Position numbers and translations under genes: made by a program. A stretch of 64,000 nt of DNA from Gracilaria vermiculophylla. Taxonomy: Eukaryota; Rhodophyta; Florideophyceae; Gracilariales; Gracilariaceae. This document shows, piece by piece, positions 45,101 to 55,690 of the stretch. Position 1 is the stretch's first letter, and every line of letters begins with the position of its first letter. The stretch spans positions 4,432,261-4,496,260 of the forward strand of contig JAHNZQ020000308.1 of assembly GCA_019155205.2 (NCBI GenBank), written 5' to 3'. The notes beneath the pieces were generated by a model. It ran no database searches, was not told the origin of the DNA, and was given only the letters and a program-made list of their open reading frames with translations.

Positions 45101-46258
45101 AGAAAACATTGCACCGGGTACACGACAGAGTGGAAAAACACCTTGTCCAAAAACGCATCAACAGAACTTACGATGAAGGTTGCAACTGAGAACCACAATC
45201 TTTGTCAGACGCATTGAAAAACAGATGTAGGGCTTCTGGTATTCCCCGCCCCATTAGGCGCAACGATTTTCCTCCCTCGAAAGTCAATGCTCTATGGTGT
45301 TCCACGTATGGGAGAAGGATTTTAAGAAAGGGAGATAGTGGAAACTGTTTTATGTTATACGCATTAATTACTCGAGAGGCATATCTATTGAACCGTGCTA
45401 GGAGAACAGAAAATTGTTTCCCAGTCGATTGGTGAGCGAATTCAAGATGGAATCGTTCAAAGTCCTGAAGACGGGGATTTCTGCCACGTCCGCGTCAGGG
45501 ATATTTTGATTAGAGTTGACGGCTACAATCAGAATCCAGTGCCATGGAAAGGTGTGATGTGGAGCGATCATACACAAACAAGTCGTCTTCTATCAGCGCT
45601 CTCGTCTATGTCCGCCTGTACCCTCATTGATGACCAAACAAAGTCCCAGAATACTCAATAAGCATAAGAAAACGTGGAACGACGTGTGTGAGCATCCACA
45701 AAGTGGCGCTCTTGAGTCCATTATGATTTCAGGCACAAAAAGTGCAGAACACTTTTACCCAGCCATAAACGTCATGTACATCATTGTGAGTGATTTTTGA
45801 CTGACTTCCATCTCAAGAGATTTTCCGACGGCTTCCCCTCACGGCGTGGAGATCTCGACAGTCCAAATGACAGGCATAGAGCGCCTCAATTACTCACTAC
45901 GGGAACCATTATGAAACGGCGTTTTTGGAGAGGTACAGAGTTTCACGGGCATTTTTGAGAGCTGTGGAACGCGGTTTTCGCCCCGCCAATAGCATAGTGA
46001 AATCGATGAAACATAGGACGGTGAGTCGTTCCTGTCAGTAGTTGTGAAAATCGCAAGCCACCAGTGTGACGAATTCGGTGTTTGGGGCAATGAATCGTCT
46101 CAGCGTAATTTTGGACACCGGAGATGCTGAGAATGTGTTTGGTTTGAAGCAGCGTTATCATCTCTCGAACGCCCTGCCTTGCTGACATGAAGCACTTGAA
46201 TGGTAGTGGAGATTAAAACGCCCATAGACGCGTGTAATGATTCTTATTTTGCAACAGT

Positions 46259-46338
46259 GTTTTGATTGCCCAAAGTTTAACTGGAGGTAACGTTTTGATA
46301 TTCTCCAGTTTATTCGATGAACTGGAGGCAATCAAAAC
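46259..46338. repeat. Nested inverted repeat (hairpin), about 80 bp
   Basis: Perfect 12-bp arms gttttgattgcc (46259-46270) and ggcaatcaaaac (46327-46338) enclose a second perfect 8-bp pair, aactggag (46279-46286) and ctccagtt (46303-46310). It could be a small non-autonomous element or a structured RNA. No flanking target duplication is evident. Confidence 0.7.
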
Positions 46339-47018
46339 GCCTGACCTTGTCCAGTTTCAGCTGGAACGTGGTCAATCTGAGGTTTTAAAGTGACATCGGT
46401 GGAAATGGAACGCATTTGCCTCACGTCAAGCCACATAGTGCAATTACGACGTTCACCGATGACGAACAGGCTCCCATCATCGTTTTCTTTATCTGCCGTA
46501 TCACTACTCAGAACAGATACTTTGCAATATTAATGACAGTGAGTCATAGAGGCCCTCATGACACGGATAGTAGAATGTAATGATAATTGGAATCTATCTT
46601 GAGTTATTCGACCATACACTTGAGTAGGGAATACTATCTCATGTACTCGATGCACGAACACAACTTTGTAAAGGGGAAACAATGATATGCCTCCCTCTCG
46701 AATGTTCATGAGCCTAATTACCGTTCAATACCACTAGTTTTTTTAATTTGATACGCATATCCATCTGTTTGTGTGCAGACCATGCGCTTCACTAGACCGA
46801 GCATAGACTTGCGTATATGCTACACTGAAACATACATCCAACCAAAGCAGATGCAAAGCTGCCTCTCTTAGTTCACTGTAATACGATTTGACTTAACTTT
46901 CTATATGCAAGAGAGGCAAATCTTGTTCTCTAACATTTCCACAAGCGGAACACGTTGCATTGGTTTGAATCAACAAACTGCCAAGGATCCGCAAATCTTT
47001 TTCGAAGTACAAATCCGT

Positions 47019-47365
47019 TTATCGTCGATGATGAGAACTTGAAGCTCCATGACGAACGCAGCATGTCTTACAAGTAAACCTTCCCTGACGGCCACAACGG
47101 CGACAAAAGTAATTTTCACCAGGACAAGAACGACAGACCGCATTACCGCAAGCCTGACACGCGGCAAACATACAATTGCACTTGACAGTTCGGCGGCAGG
47201 CACTGCATGATACGCGAATACCGGTATCCGGGGAGCCACACCGGCGGCATAAAGTGGAATCAGGACCAAAGTGCAAGTCCTCGGGTTGACATCGGAAGCA
47301 CTTTCTTTTCCCTTGGTGGCGGGTCATCGCCGAACATTCGGTGCAGTATATTTTGTGGCATTCTT
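47019..47365 (-). CDS. Cys-rich protein, 3' part only (cut by assembly gap)
   Basis: About 115 codons are open from the gap to a TAA stop. There are 20 cysteines, mostly in CxxC pairs: CTEC, CFRC, CRRC, CSAC, CQAC, CRSC, CRRC and CKTC, ending CCVRHG and a Ser/His/Arg tail. The regular spacing suggests tandem zinc ribbons or treble clefs. I do not recognise the family. The protein may enter from exons in or beyond the N run, or it may be the end of a mobile-element protein. Similar Cys-rich fragments occur near 12.8 and 36.8 kb. The gene would be divergent from the SUB2 gene, which makes a real promoter on the far side of the gap possible. Confidence 0.45.
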
Positions 47366-47465
47366 NNNNNNNNNNNNNNNNNNNNNNNNNNNNNNNNNNN
47401 NNNNNNNNNNNNNNNNNNNNNNNNNNNNNNNNNNNNNNNNNNNNNNNNNNNNNNNNNNNNNNNNN
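47366..47465. other. Assembly gap (100 N)
   Basis: Exactly 100 N, the usual placeholder for a gap of unknown length. It interrupts the Cys-rich frame on the minus strand. Confidence 0.99.
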
Positions 47466-48036
47466 AGGGGTGATGAGGGCTGCGGCTGTTGAAATAGTGG
47501 AGCGCTCGCGGCGGGTACGAGGGAAGGTTAAAAAGAAGCGAAGAGGCGTGGACGCAAGGCTCGTCCGATGGAACAACTCCGTGGGAAACAAGGCCTGAGG
47601 TTCTCGCGGGCGCTCGGCGTGACACAGACGGCGTGCGTGCGCAGCACGCGCGCCATGCGCCACGCTCACGCGTGCCACGGCTGGCGGCATGCACCGCACG
47701 CTCGCGCTCACACATGCGCCCCACACATGTGATGCACGTGGGCGCTCCCAGCGAGCTCCCCGATGCTGCGCGCCTGCTACAGCGCGTACACATGTACAAC
47801 GACTTCGCGTGGTCTCGTGTGCCTGCTGCACACGTGCAGGCGCACACGTCAAACACGTGTTATATGGCCGCCACGAAAGCGCGCGCTTTTCGCTCTTGGT
47901 AAACGCGCCCCACCCAGCGGCGCCGCCGAAAGTTCGTCTGCGCGATCCAAAGCGCTTGACAACCCTTGCCCAGTAATCTTCGCTTTTCTCGCATTTCTCT
48001 TCTGCCTCAGGCTCGCGCGTGCGCCTCTTGCTCATT
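47466..48036. promoter_or_regulatory. Promoter region of the SUB2 helicase with CACGTG cluster
   Basis: No gene is supported. Three CACGTG boxes lie at 47735-47740, 47831-47836 and 47854-47859, and TTATATGG follows at 47860. All are 175-300 bp upstream of the SUB2 ATG. CACGTG is the bHLH/bZIP G-box core. Confidence 0.4.
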
Positions 48037-50175
48037 ATGGACAACTCCAACAAGCCCAACGAACTTGGTGAGGACGACCTCGTCGACTACGAGGAGGAAG
48101 ATGACACCCCCGTTGAGAAGCCTGCCGAAAACGGCAAGCACTCAGCAAACAAGTATGCTATACCACACACCTTTTTCTCTCCTCCCGCTCTGCCCTGTTG
48201 CTGCTCGTGTCCGTCATGCTTCATCGCGCCACCTCGTCCGAATTCTGCACTGGTTGGCGTTGCCACATCACAGTTGCGTCGCACTTCATATCTTCATTCC
48301 GGCGCCCTGTGACGGGGACACAAGCCCACCTTCTCTTTTCTCGTTCGCCTTTGGTATGTACGTGCGCAATGCTGCGCCCGGCAAAAGCAAAAGTGCTTGC
48401 TGCAACATACCTTTCCGTCGCCTGTGAAATTTGTTGCATGATCCAGCGTTCTGCGGTTGCTAGCATTGCGGCGCTGCCTTCCGCCTACGCGTCATGCACC
48501 TTTCAGCCCACTGAAACGGTGGAAAGGTGTACGGCCTTACCTTGGTGAAGCGCCCACGTTTTTGCCATGGCATTTTTGGCGGGCCCCACGCGGTTTCCAC
48601 CACGAAAGCCAGGGGCGAGTCTGGTCCAACACTAGAATTGCGCACCAATTTCACAACGCGTCCCGTTTCACCGTAGATGCTAATTTCAACCTTTGCGATC
48701 TACTCGCATGTGATCGCATCACCCCATAATTCTAACGGACTTTCCAATAGTTTTTTCATACATATTTCTGGCTCGCTAAGCCGCAATGAGCACTCTGAAA
48801 CTCACGTTTCCTCATCACAGGGCAGCAGTTGATTCAAATTTGAAGCTGATCGGGCAGCGACGGGGCAGAGCGACCACGCGCAATAACAGAACACAACTCC
48901 TACTCACTCGTTAGTCTTGGGTTTCCTTTTCATTTATATTCGTCGTATTCTAACTTTTTGATACACTGCTTTCATTTATCATGTTTTTCATTCTAATCCA
49001 GGGGCACATATGTCGGAATTCACTCTGCGGGCTTTAAGGACTTTCTTTTAGGTCCAGAACTTCTTCGCGCCATTCAAGACTGTGGTTTCGAACACCCTTC
49101 GGAAGTGCAACATGAATGTATCCCGCAGGCTGTGTTGGGATACGATATTCTGTGTCAAGCCAAGTCGGGCATGGGTAAGACTGCCGTCTTTGTTCTCGCA
49201 GTGTTGCAGCAACTTGTACCTATGGAAGGCGAGGTGAGCGCCATAGTTTTGGGCCACACTCGTGAACTGGCATACCAAATTGCCCATGAGATTGAACGTT
49301 TTTCCAAGTATTTACCGAACATACGATCGGCTGTCATCTATGGCGGTGTTCCTGTCAAGCAGCACAAGGACCTCTTGGCTTCTAATCCGCCCCACATCGT
49401 AGTTGGAACACCAGGCAGGGTGAAAGATCTGGTGCAGCAAAAGGCTTTGGACTTGAGCAAAGTTAAGTTTTTCGTTCTTGATGAATGCGATAAGGTGCTT
49501 GATGCGCTTGACATGCGTCGTGATATTCAGCAAATCTTCACGGAAACCCCTCACGTTAAGCAGGTCATGATGTTTACCGCCACCCTCTCAAAGGAGATGC
49601 GTATTGTGGCAAAGAAATTTATGAAAGATCCTATTGAAGTCATTGTTGATGACGAGACAAAACTGACACTCCATGGCCTACTGCAGTACTATGTCAAACT
49701 AACAGAGGCAGAAAAGAATCGAAAGATGGCAGACATTTTAGATGCCTTGGAATTCAATCAGGTTGTGATCTTTGTGAAGAGTGTATCTCGTGCAATTGAA
49801 TTGAACAAACTATTGGTGGAATGCAATTTCCCCTCAATTGACATCCACTCTAACATCAAACAGGATGAACGTATTCGGAGGTACAAAGCGTTCAAGGATT
49901 TCCAAAAGAGAATTCTCGTTGCAACGGACATCTTTGGCAGAGGAATTGATATTGAAAGAGTGAACATCGTCATCAACTACGATATGTCTTCAAGCCCCGA
50001 CAGCTATCTACATAGAGTTGGTCGAGCCGGACGGTTCGGAACTAAGGGCCTTGCGATCTCTTTTATCAGCTCTGAGACTGATTCAGAAGTTCTTCAAGGT
50101 GTCCAATCCCGTTTCGAGGTCGCGATTTCCGAGTTACCCCAGACTGTGGACCAAGCCTCTTACATGAATGCGTAA
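48037..50175 (+). CDS. DECD-box RNA helicase UAP56/SUB2 (DDX39)
   Basis: Exons 48037-48152 and 49002-50175, with an 849-nt phase-2 intron (GTATGC..ATCCAG), encode 429 residues. The acidic start ([13 protein letters not shown]) and the segment [20 protein letters not shown] are those of UAP56/SUB2. Walker A is AKSGMGKT (residues 92-99). The DEAD motif is DECD (199-202), diagnostic for this subfamily. SAT appears as TAT, and motif VI is [10 protein letters not shown]. The enzyme loads the branch-point recognition machinery in splicing and the TREX mRNA export complex. The intron is by far the longest in the window. The start is the first ATG of the acidic N-terminus. Confidence 0.97.
48153..49001 (+). 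other. 849-nt intron of the SUB2 helicase
   Basis: The intron lies between the acidic N-terminal exon and the helicase body. The boundaries restore the conserved [12 protein letters not shown] sequence exactly. The other introns here are 59-200 nt, so this one is exceptional. No gene or clear RNA element is visible inside it. Confidence 0.85.
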
Positions 50176-50742
50176 ATCCAGACGTGAGGTCTTTGTTAAA
50201 CATTCCATGATCCTACGTTTACCAGGGTTGTGGATATTGATGGCACGGAGATCTTTTGCCTTGTTCTGTTTTATGTCGTGATCAACGTGATCATCGACTC
50301 CTTCTAAGATGGTTGTCATTTTCAATTTCGTAAAATGTGAATTGAATGCATGGATTGTTATGGCCTTGCTCCCATCATTGACGCAGGGCGTTGCGGACTC
50401 TCTCTTTTGATATTACCATGCTTGAAATTAAGTGACTCAAAGGAAGTCAACTTTATCAATCTGCGCGTGGCCTTCCCCGCGGCACAAGCCTCATCGTTTA
50501 GAAATATGAGGATCTCTGTTTTACGAACGCGGGTTCTGACTCAAAGATGCATTCGAAATACTGTTATCTAAGAAGCGAACGTCTTCCAGATACAAAATCC
50601 TTTCACGAACTATAAACCCACATCTCGGCGTGTATTGGCTCATCAAGCATGGCCGATATGTTTCGGGTCCAGATTTGTGTCAGGTAAGAAGTCGGGTTAA
50701 GCGTATTGGGTACGAACTCTACGAAATGAATGTTACGCATCA
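50176..50742. other. Convergent 3' region of SUB2 and transporter genes
   Basis: A 567-bp tail-to-tail space of mixed composition. No gene, no AATAAA and no clear TGTA element close to either stop were seen. Confidence 0.5.
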
Positions 50743-51837
50743 TCATGTGGACGGACGATTTTCAGCGCTTACAAGCTCAACCTGTTCGCTCTCTTGCGAT
50801 TCACCTGAGACTTGCTGCTTTGATTTAAAACTTTCGGACTTCTCCTTGCACCGACCAACGACTTTCCCAACTCCATAAATAAGACTACCCAAGAAGCCGA
50901 CCGTGACGCCCTGCAAGTTTCCATGTGCTCTCTGTGAAGGATCGTCAACAAAGATAATGCTAAACGCCAAAAGTGCGACATCTTTCAGCTGTGCTGCAAC
51001 GGACTGTGCAATGGCATCATTTGTTGTGGTGTTGACGAACACAGCATGATTGATTACAACTGCAATTGCACAGGAACAAAAGAATAACACCGAGAAAGTT
51101 AGGTTTGCAAAATGAGATAGCAAACTGAGCTTTCTCGGTGTCAGCATGACGATGATGAAAAGAACTGGAATATTGGCAAGCGCATTCACGAAGATTAGTT
51201 GTAGATTGGTCACCTGTAATCTGTCTCGAATGGGCCTCAACAGGTTGAGGTAAACTGCTGTACTCAGATTCGCTGCGAATGCTAAACCGTATCCGATCGG
51301 GTCGAACGCTAAATCTGTGATGCCTGCCCACAAGGCACCCGCTGTGACCAAGGCAGTGGCTGTAATCGTGTAAACACTTGGCCTAGCACTGTTGACATAA
51401 GCATGAATTGCGACGACAAAAATCATACTTGTACGGCGAAGTGTGTTATACATGACCAGACTAGTAAATTTGAGTGCAATCAGAGACGTAAGGAGCATCA
51501 TCAAATTGGATAGATAGAGCGGTGTATAAGTTCTGATCGATGCCAAGGTCCATTTTGAAAGCTGTGGGAGCTGTATCCGATTCGTGAATGACAGCATCGT
51601 GAGCATCGTGACTGCTGTTATTGACTGCGAAAGAAGCAAAAATGGTGGATCAGAGCCAGGGAATCGTGAAAACAATATCTTGTTGAAGAGCGTCAACGAC
51701 ACAGATGTGCCGATGTAATATAAAGCCGCCAGGAGTGATGTGATTGGTAGCACAGGGTTTTTCTGTGGCTTTTTCTGGGTGTCAATAACGTTGGCCTTCA
51801 TTTCGGTTATTGAGTTGGATGGGAGGCGCTTGCGCAT
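50743..51837 (-). CDS. Nucleotide-sugar transporter, SLC35D/TPT-like
   Basis: A 364-residue intronless membrane protein with about ten hydrophobic segments. It shows the drug/metabolite transporter pattern: YYIGTSVSLTLFNKILFSRF at the first helix, PLYLSNLMMLLTSLIALKFT, and MYNTLRRTSMIFV, the counterpart of the LRRFSI-type motif in SLC35D and plant UDP-sugar transporters. Such proteins sit in the Golgi or ER and exchange a nucleotide sugar for the monophosphate. Which sugar cannot be read; GDP-mannose and UDP-sugar carriers both share these features. The polar C-terminal tail (Ser/Glu/Lys-rich) faces the cytosol. Red algae need such carriers for sulfated galactan and protein glycosylation, but that link is inference. 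Confidence 0.85.
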   Translation of the reverse strand: MRKRLPSNSITEMKANVIDTQKKPQKNPVLPITSLLAALYYIGTSVSLTLFNKILFSRFPGSDPPFLLLSQSITAVTMLTMLSFTNRIQLPQLSKWTLASIRTYTPLYLSNLMMLLTSLIALKFTSLVMYNTLRRTSMIFVVAIHAYVNSARPSVYTITATALVTAGALWAGITDLAFDPIGYGLAFAANLSTAVYLNLLRPIRDRLQVTNLQLIFVNALANIPVLFIIVMLTPRKLSLLSHFANLTFSVLFFCSCAIAVVINHAVFVNTTTNDAIAQSVAAQLKDVALLAFSIIFVDDPSQRAHGNLQGVTVGFLGSLIYGVGKVVGRCKEKSESFKSKQQVSGESQESEQVELVSAENRPST

Positions 51838-54600
51838 GAGATTGGTTACGGCAGTAGAAAGATAACCGATAATTGCAGTTTACCAGCAGTGTACTATTCA
51901 AAGGTAGATCCGCTTTGTCATGGAACGACGGTGTCGTCCTTCTGGCGATGGGGAACTGCGTCAAAGAAAGAACGCCCCGATACGTTTTTGGGCAACGGAT
52001 GCTCTTTCAGTCAACTGACCAGCATCGCCCGGAATCGCACAGAAATCAAAGCTCACCTTGAGCACAGCATGAAGCTAGAGAGAGCGTACGATTCAGACAA
52101 GCGATTTATCTCCGAAACTCGAGGCCGTTGTTCTAAGGAGGAGTAACGACGTCAGCCTGGAGCCGTGAAAATGGCCTCAATGCTTTAGTGTCAGAGCACT
52201 GTTTTCTGTTTACGTGTACAGTGCTCGTACTGTTCAAGAATGTATCTTGAGGCAATTGCTCTGTCTCAGTGTAATGCAACCGACGCCTGCATTATGGCTT
52301 CCCATCAATACCACGAGTGTGGTAAAGTAGGATAAGCAACTGATGTAGGCGTATAGCATTGCCTAAAACCAGAAAAGGTAGCAACGGCTGGAAACAATTC
52401 TTCTCCGCATGGGAACGCAACTTCGGTCCCGTTTGGACATGTTCACTGTAAGTGGATATTTTCCTAATACTCGGTATGGTAACTGTCTGCTGTCCAAACG
52501 CCGTCTAAGAGGCTTATTTCGCATGTACGAACGAATTCCCTATGAATAATGTTTCACCTCCTTCTTCGTCCCACAAGAAGCTGGTGGGCGCACGGTTTTC
52601 AAGAGCTGCCAAAAGACAGTTAAGTTTGGTTTATCCCTTTTTTCATTGTTGTGATCAGCCTTCGATTACTAATCTAAGAGAAAGCCTCAGTGAAAGCTTC
52701 GTAATTATGAATACTGTGCGTTGATTTCTTGTGGTACATAAGACTATGCGAAACTCTCCAAAAAACTTAAAATGCTTCCAAAACGAAATGGAGCCACTGG
52801 CTGGAAAGTTGCATCCGTGTCACAGTCATTTCTTTACCACAGATATTGTTTTAGAAAGTATCGAATTCTATGGGTCTTCTCAAAGCACATAATCATTTAG
52901 CTTCGATTAAATTGCCTCATACATTGCTCCTTTCCAAAGCTCATCGGTGGAGCGGCAGACCACCACAAGCCCTCAAATTTGATATCACCGTTGTTGCCGC
53001 AGCGGCCATGGCGACATCCTTCTTTTCAGCATTTTCAGACGAGAACAAACAAAAGAACAGTCAGTCGCTTCACACCTTTTCCCACCACAGGCTTGTAATT
53101 GGAATTCCAAAGAAATCAGTGCAAAAACCCCTCTACTCTTTTGCATCTGAAGCATTCACTCAGTAATGGCAAAAACCCTTTAAAAAAACCGAAGGATCGT
53201 TGCTGTTGTCCTTCTCGTGGTGTACGTCGTTCATGCAGCCAAATGTTCGCGTTTCTAGCGACGTATTTTTAAAGGTTGGCGATTGCGATCAATTAGCTTG
53301 CGAGCGGATGGTCGAGTTAAGCAATTTCCCCAGTCCGGAGAGGTGGCTGGTAAACCGATCACCCTTGCCAGTTCAAGTATATCACAGGTCAAGGTAAAAG
53401 TTTTTTTTTTCATTTGCAAAAGGCTATGAAGTGATGTGCATCACGTCGAATTAAAACCGAAATACCTTCCCTACAATTCTGGGGCAGTTCGACAAAAAGC
53501 TTTGTATGTGCCGCTTTTGTCTGCAGGCATCGATACAATTCATCTTCACAGTCTGTTTTTGCATTGATTCTACACAAGCATGTCCGATTTATATGCCTTG
53601 ATAGAAAGAGCGGAGCATTGGTTGTTTGAGGGGGTCATTATGAATATTTTCTGAAATTCCCGAAGAGTAGAAGTCAATATCGATTAGCTATAAAATTTTT
53701 CCAGCATAGGCTACATTGGCTACAGTGAAATGATTCAAAAAAAGATTCAGTTGGTTAGATTGGTAAGAATTGTGCGGGGTCATTTAACCTCAGTGACGTC
53801 ACTCATTTTATATGTGTATGTCTACAACAGGAGACGAACCCCACTTTGCTATCAACATAACACAGTAATTCACGAAGGGTATAAATCAGAAAATATTTTA
53901 TTGCTTGAGCCAGATTGTTTTCGAGATCGGTCCAAACTTGTATATTTTCTATCCTCTTAATTTTTCGATCAATCCTCTGATTTTGAATCTTAAAGTAGCG
54001 TAAATGACACTGCTCTATTTTCTGATAACATGGTTCAAAGTATTTTTCTTGTTGTTCTTTTTCTTCTTTTTGTTCTCTTCTACGTTCAAAGTTTTCAATC
54101 TGTGATTTCCAGAAAGATCATTAGATTGGATGATGTTCATATGGGCTTTGCCCAAACAATTCTTTCCGTTGAATCTGCTATTAGATTCCACCAAATTCGC
54201 AGTGGCCCAGGGAGAGCACTTAAAAATTGAATGTTGACGATGCGAGGGATCTGCCCATTGCCTTCTTTCTCTTAGATATATCGCGGACATGGGTTTTTAT
54301 CTTGTCATAGGGCTTGCCAAGGAGGCTCAGCACCCGCTATTTTGTCATCAATTTTTACCACAGGAAAATAATTCATAGCGTCCATACGCACCCTAAGCTA
54401 ACTTTTAGTCTCTTAAAGGTGTTCCTGGTCTGCATGAGTACTCAACCATTGCTTATTTACCCCTGTTCCAACAATTTCGCCCGTACGGTTTCGCTCCATA
54501 CATTTTCTCAAGAGCCTGTCGACAGAGTGGCTTATTTCGACACGATGCTCAGCGACTATCAATTTCTGTCTCCAAATAAGACATCTTAAACACCCTGTCG
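51838..54600. other. AT-rich gene desert, left part
   Basis: No supported gene. Frames are short (60-100 codons) without recognisable domains, and T runs occur near 53400 and 54050. The first few hundred bases should contain the transporter promoter. Confidence 0.55.
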
Positions 54601-54612
54601 CCCAATCTTCTT

Positions 54613-55690
54613 TCATTGGACAACGCGCATCGAAAAAAACAGCTCAGAGCTTGAAAAAGGTCTGAAATGCTGGTCTAACACAAACTTCATAAACCAGAGA
54701 TATTCCTTGATAAATAGCGGCCCAAATATGAGTGCCCTCCTTGAGAAGAAATACTTATGAAACTCAGCCATAGGTCCAATTCGATAGCATTGGATATTGC
54801 CATCTTTATTTCCCATCATCCATCCGGCTACAATAATAGTACACAATCCGTTCTCGGATGGCAATCTACAAAAGCCATCTTTCATCGGATTGCTTTCTTT
54901 CTACGAGAGCTTCTATCCGTGTATAAGTAGTGTAGCAAAATAATTCTAAAAATAATCTTCTTTAACAAATGGTTCCGAACCGGCATTTACGGTGTTTAAA
55001 TGCTTAAAGGAAACTATTGGTCATTCCTAGCCATTGATTGATAGCTACACGAACTTCAGTGAATCAGTTTCTTAATGAAGACGACTATTTTACAGAAATC
55101 TGAATCAATTAGATGGGTTTTTAATCCGATAGGAAAATGAGACTTCATGGAAGCCATCAAACGGTCATTCATAAGGCACTCAGTCCATCCAAATAGCAAT
55201 GCAAACATGTGCCCATCTACCACAGTTCCATTAATAACATCGCACCCCTGGTGAAGATACACCAAGGTATTCTTGCAATACTCGGCCTTTGGCTTGGAAT
55301 TAGCGAGCAGCTAACCGCGGACACTTTTAACGTCTATACGCCAAGGTCTGAAAGCTTTATAGGTAGACAGACCTGCCGTTCTCACTCGGTGGTTGGAATG
55401 ATACGAATGCTCTTGTCTGGTTATCTCCCCTTGTTTAATGTGGATGCTGTTCTCTAAAGTCTACCACAAGGGGGACCTATTTTTCAGGTATTTCTCTTTT
55501 CTCTAGAAGCCTAGAACTCTTATCGGCACTTCTTTGATTAGATGCGTAAACCATTCGCCGCGGTAGATGAGGGGTACGGTGAGAACCGCATAGAGTTTTT
55601 CGACGTCGTGCATCATTTTGGAGCCACTCATCAATAGATGACCAAGATCCTTTTTTTCCGCTAATGCGTATTTGCACAGATCCATTGAAC
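54613..55690 (-). pseudogene. Decayed transposase-like frames (possibly MULE)
   Basis: Three minus-strand frames follow in order: 55685-55503, about 55305-55056 and 54885-54613. The middle one carries FALLFGWTECLMNDRLMASM and, soon after, LIDSDF. This fits the block of Mutator-like (MULE) transposases where a hydrophobic FALL-type strand is followed by Y/L-rich helices and a catalytic Asp. Stops and frame changes separate the pieces, and no terminal repeats were found. The assignment is by eye and tentative. Confidence 0.28.

Larger units (their letters stand above)
40073..47018. other. AT-rich gene desert with small repeats
   Basis: No intact gene is seen in about 6.9 kb. Frames such as 41101-41622 and 40345-40596 (minus) and 41599-41871 (plus, in a short GC-rich patch) have no recognisable domain. 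Seen directly are a two-copy 39-bp direct repeat at 42074-42149, an inverted CATTGG/CCAATG pair near 42037-42061, and a nested inverted repeat at 46259-46338. The 43.6-44.9 kb part is the most AT-rich. Confidence 0.55.
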
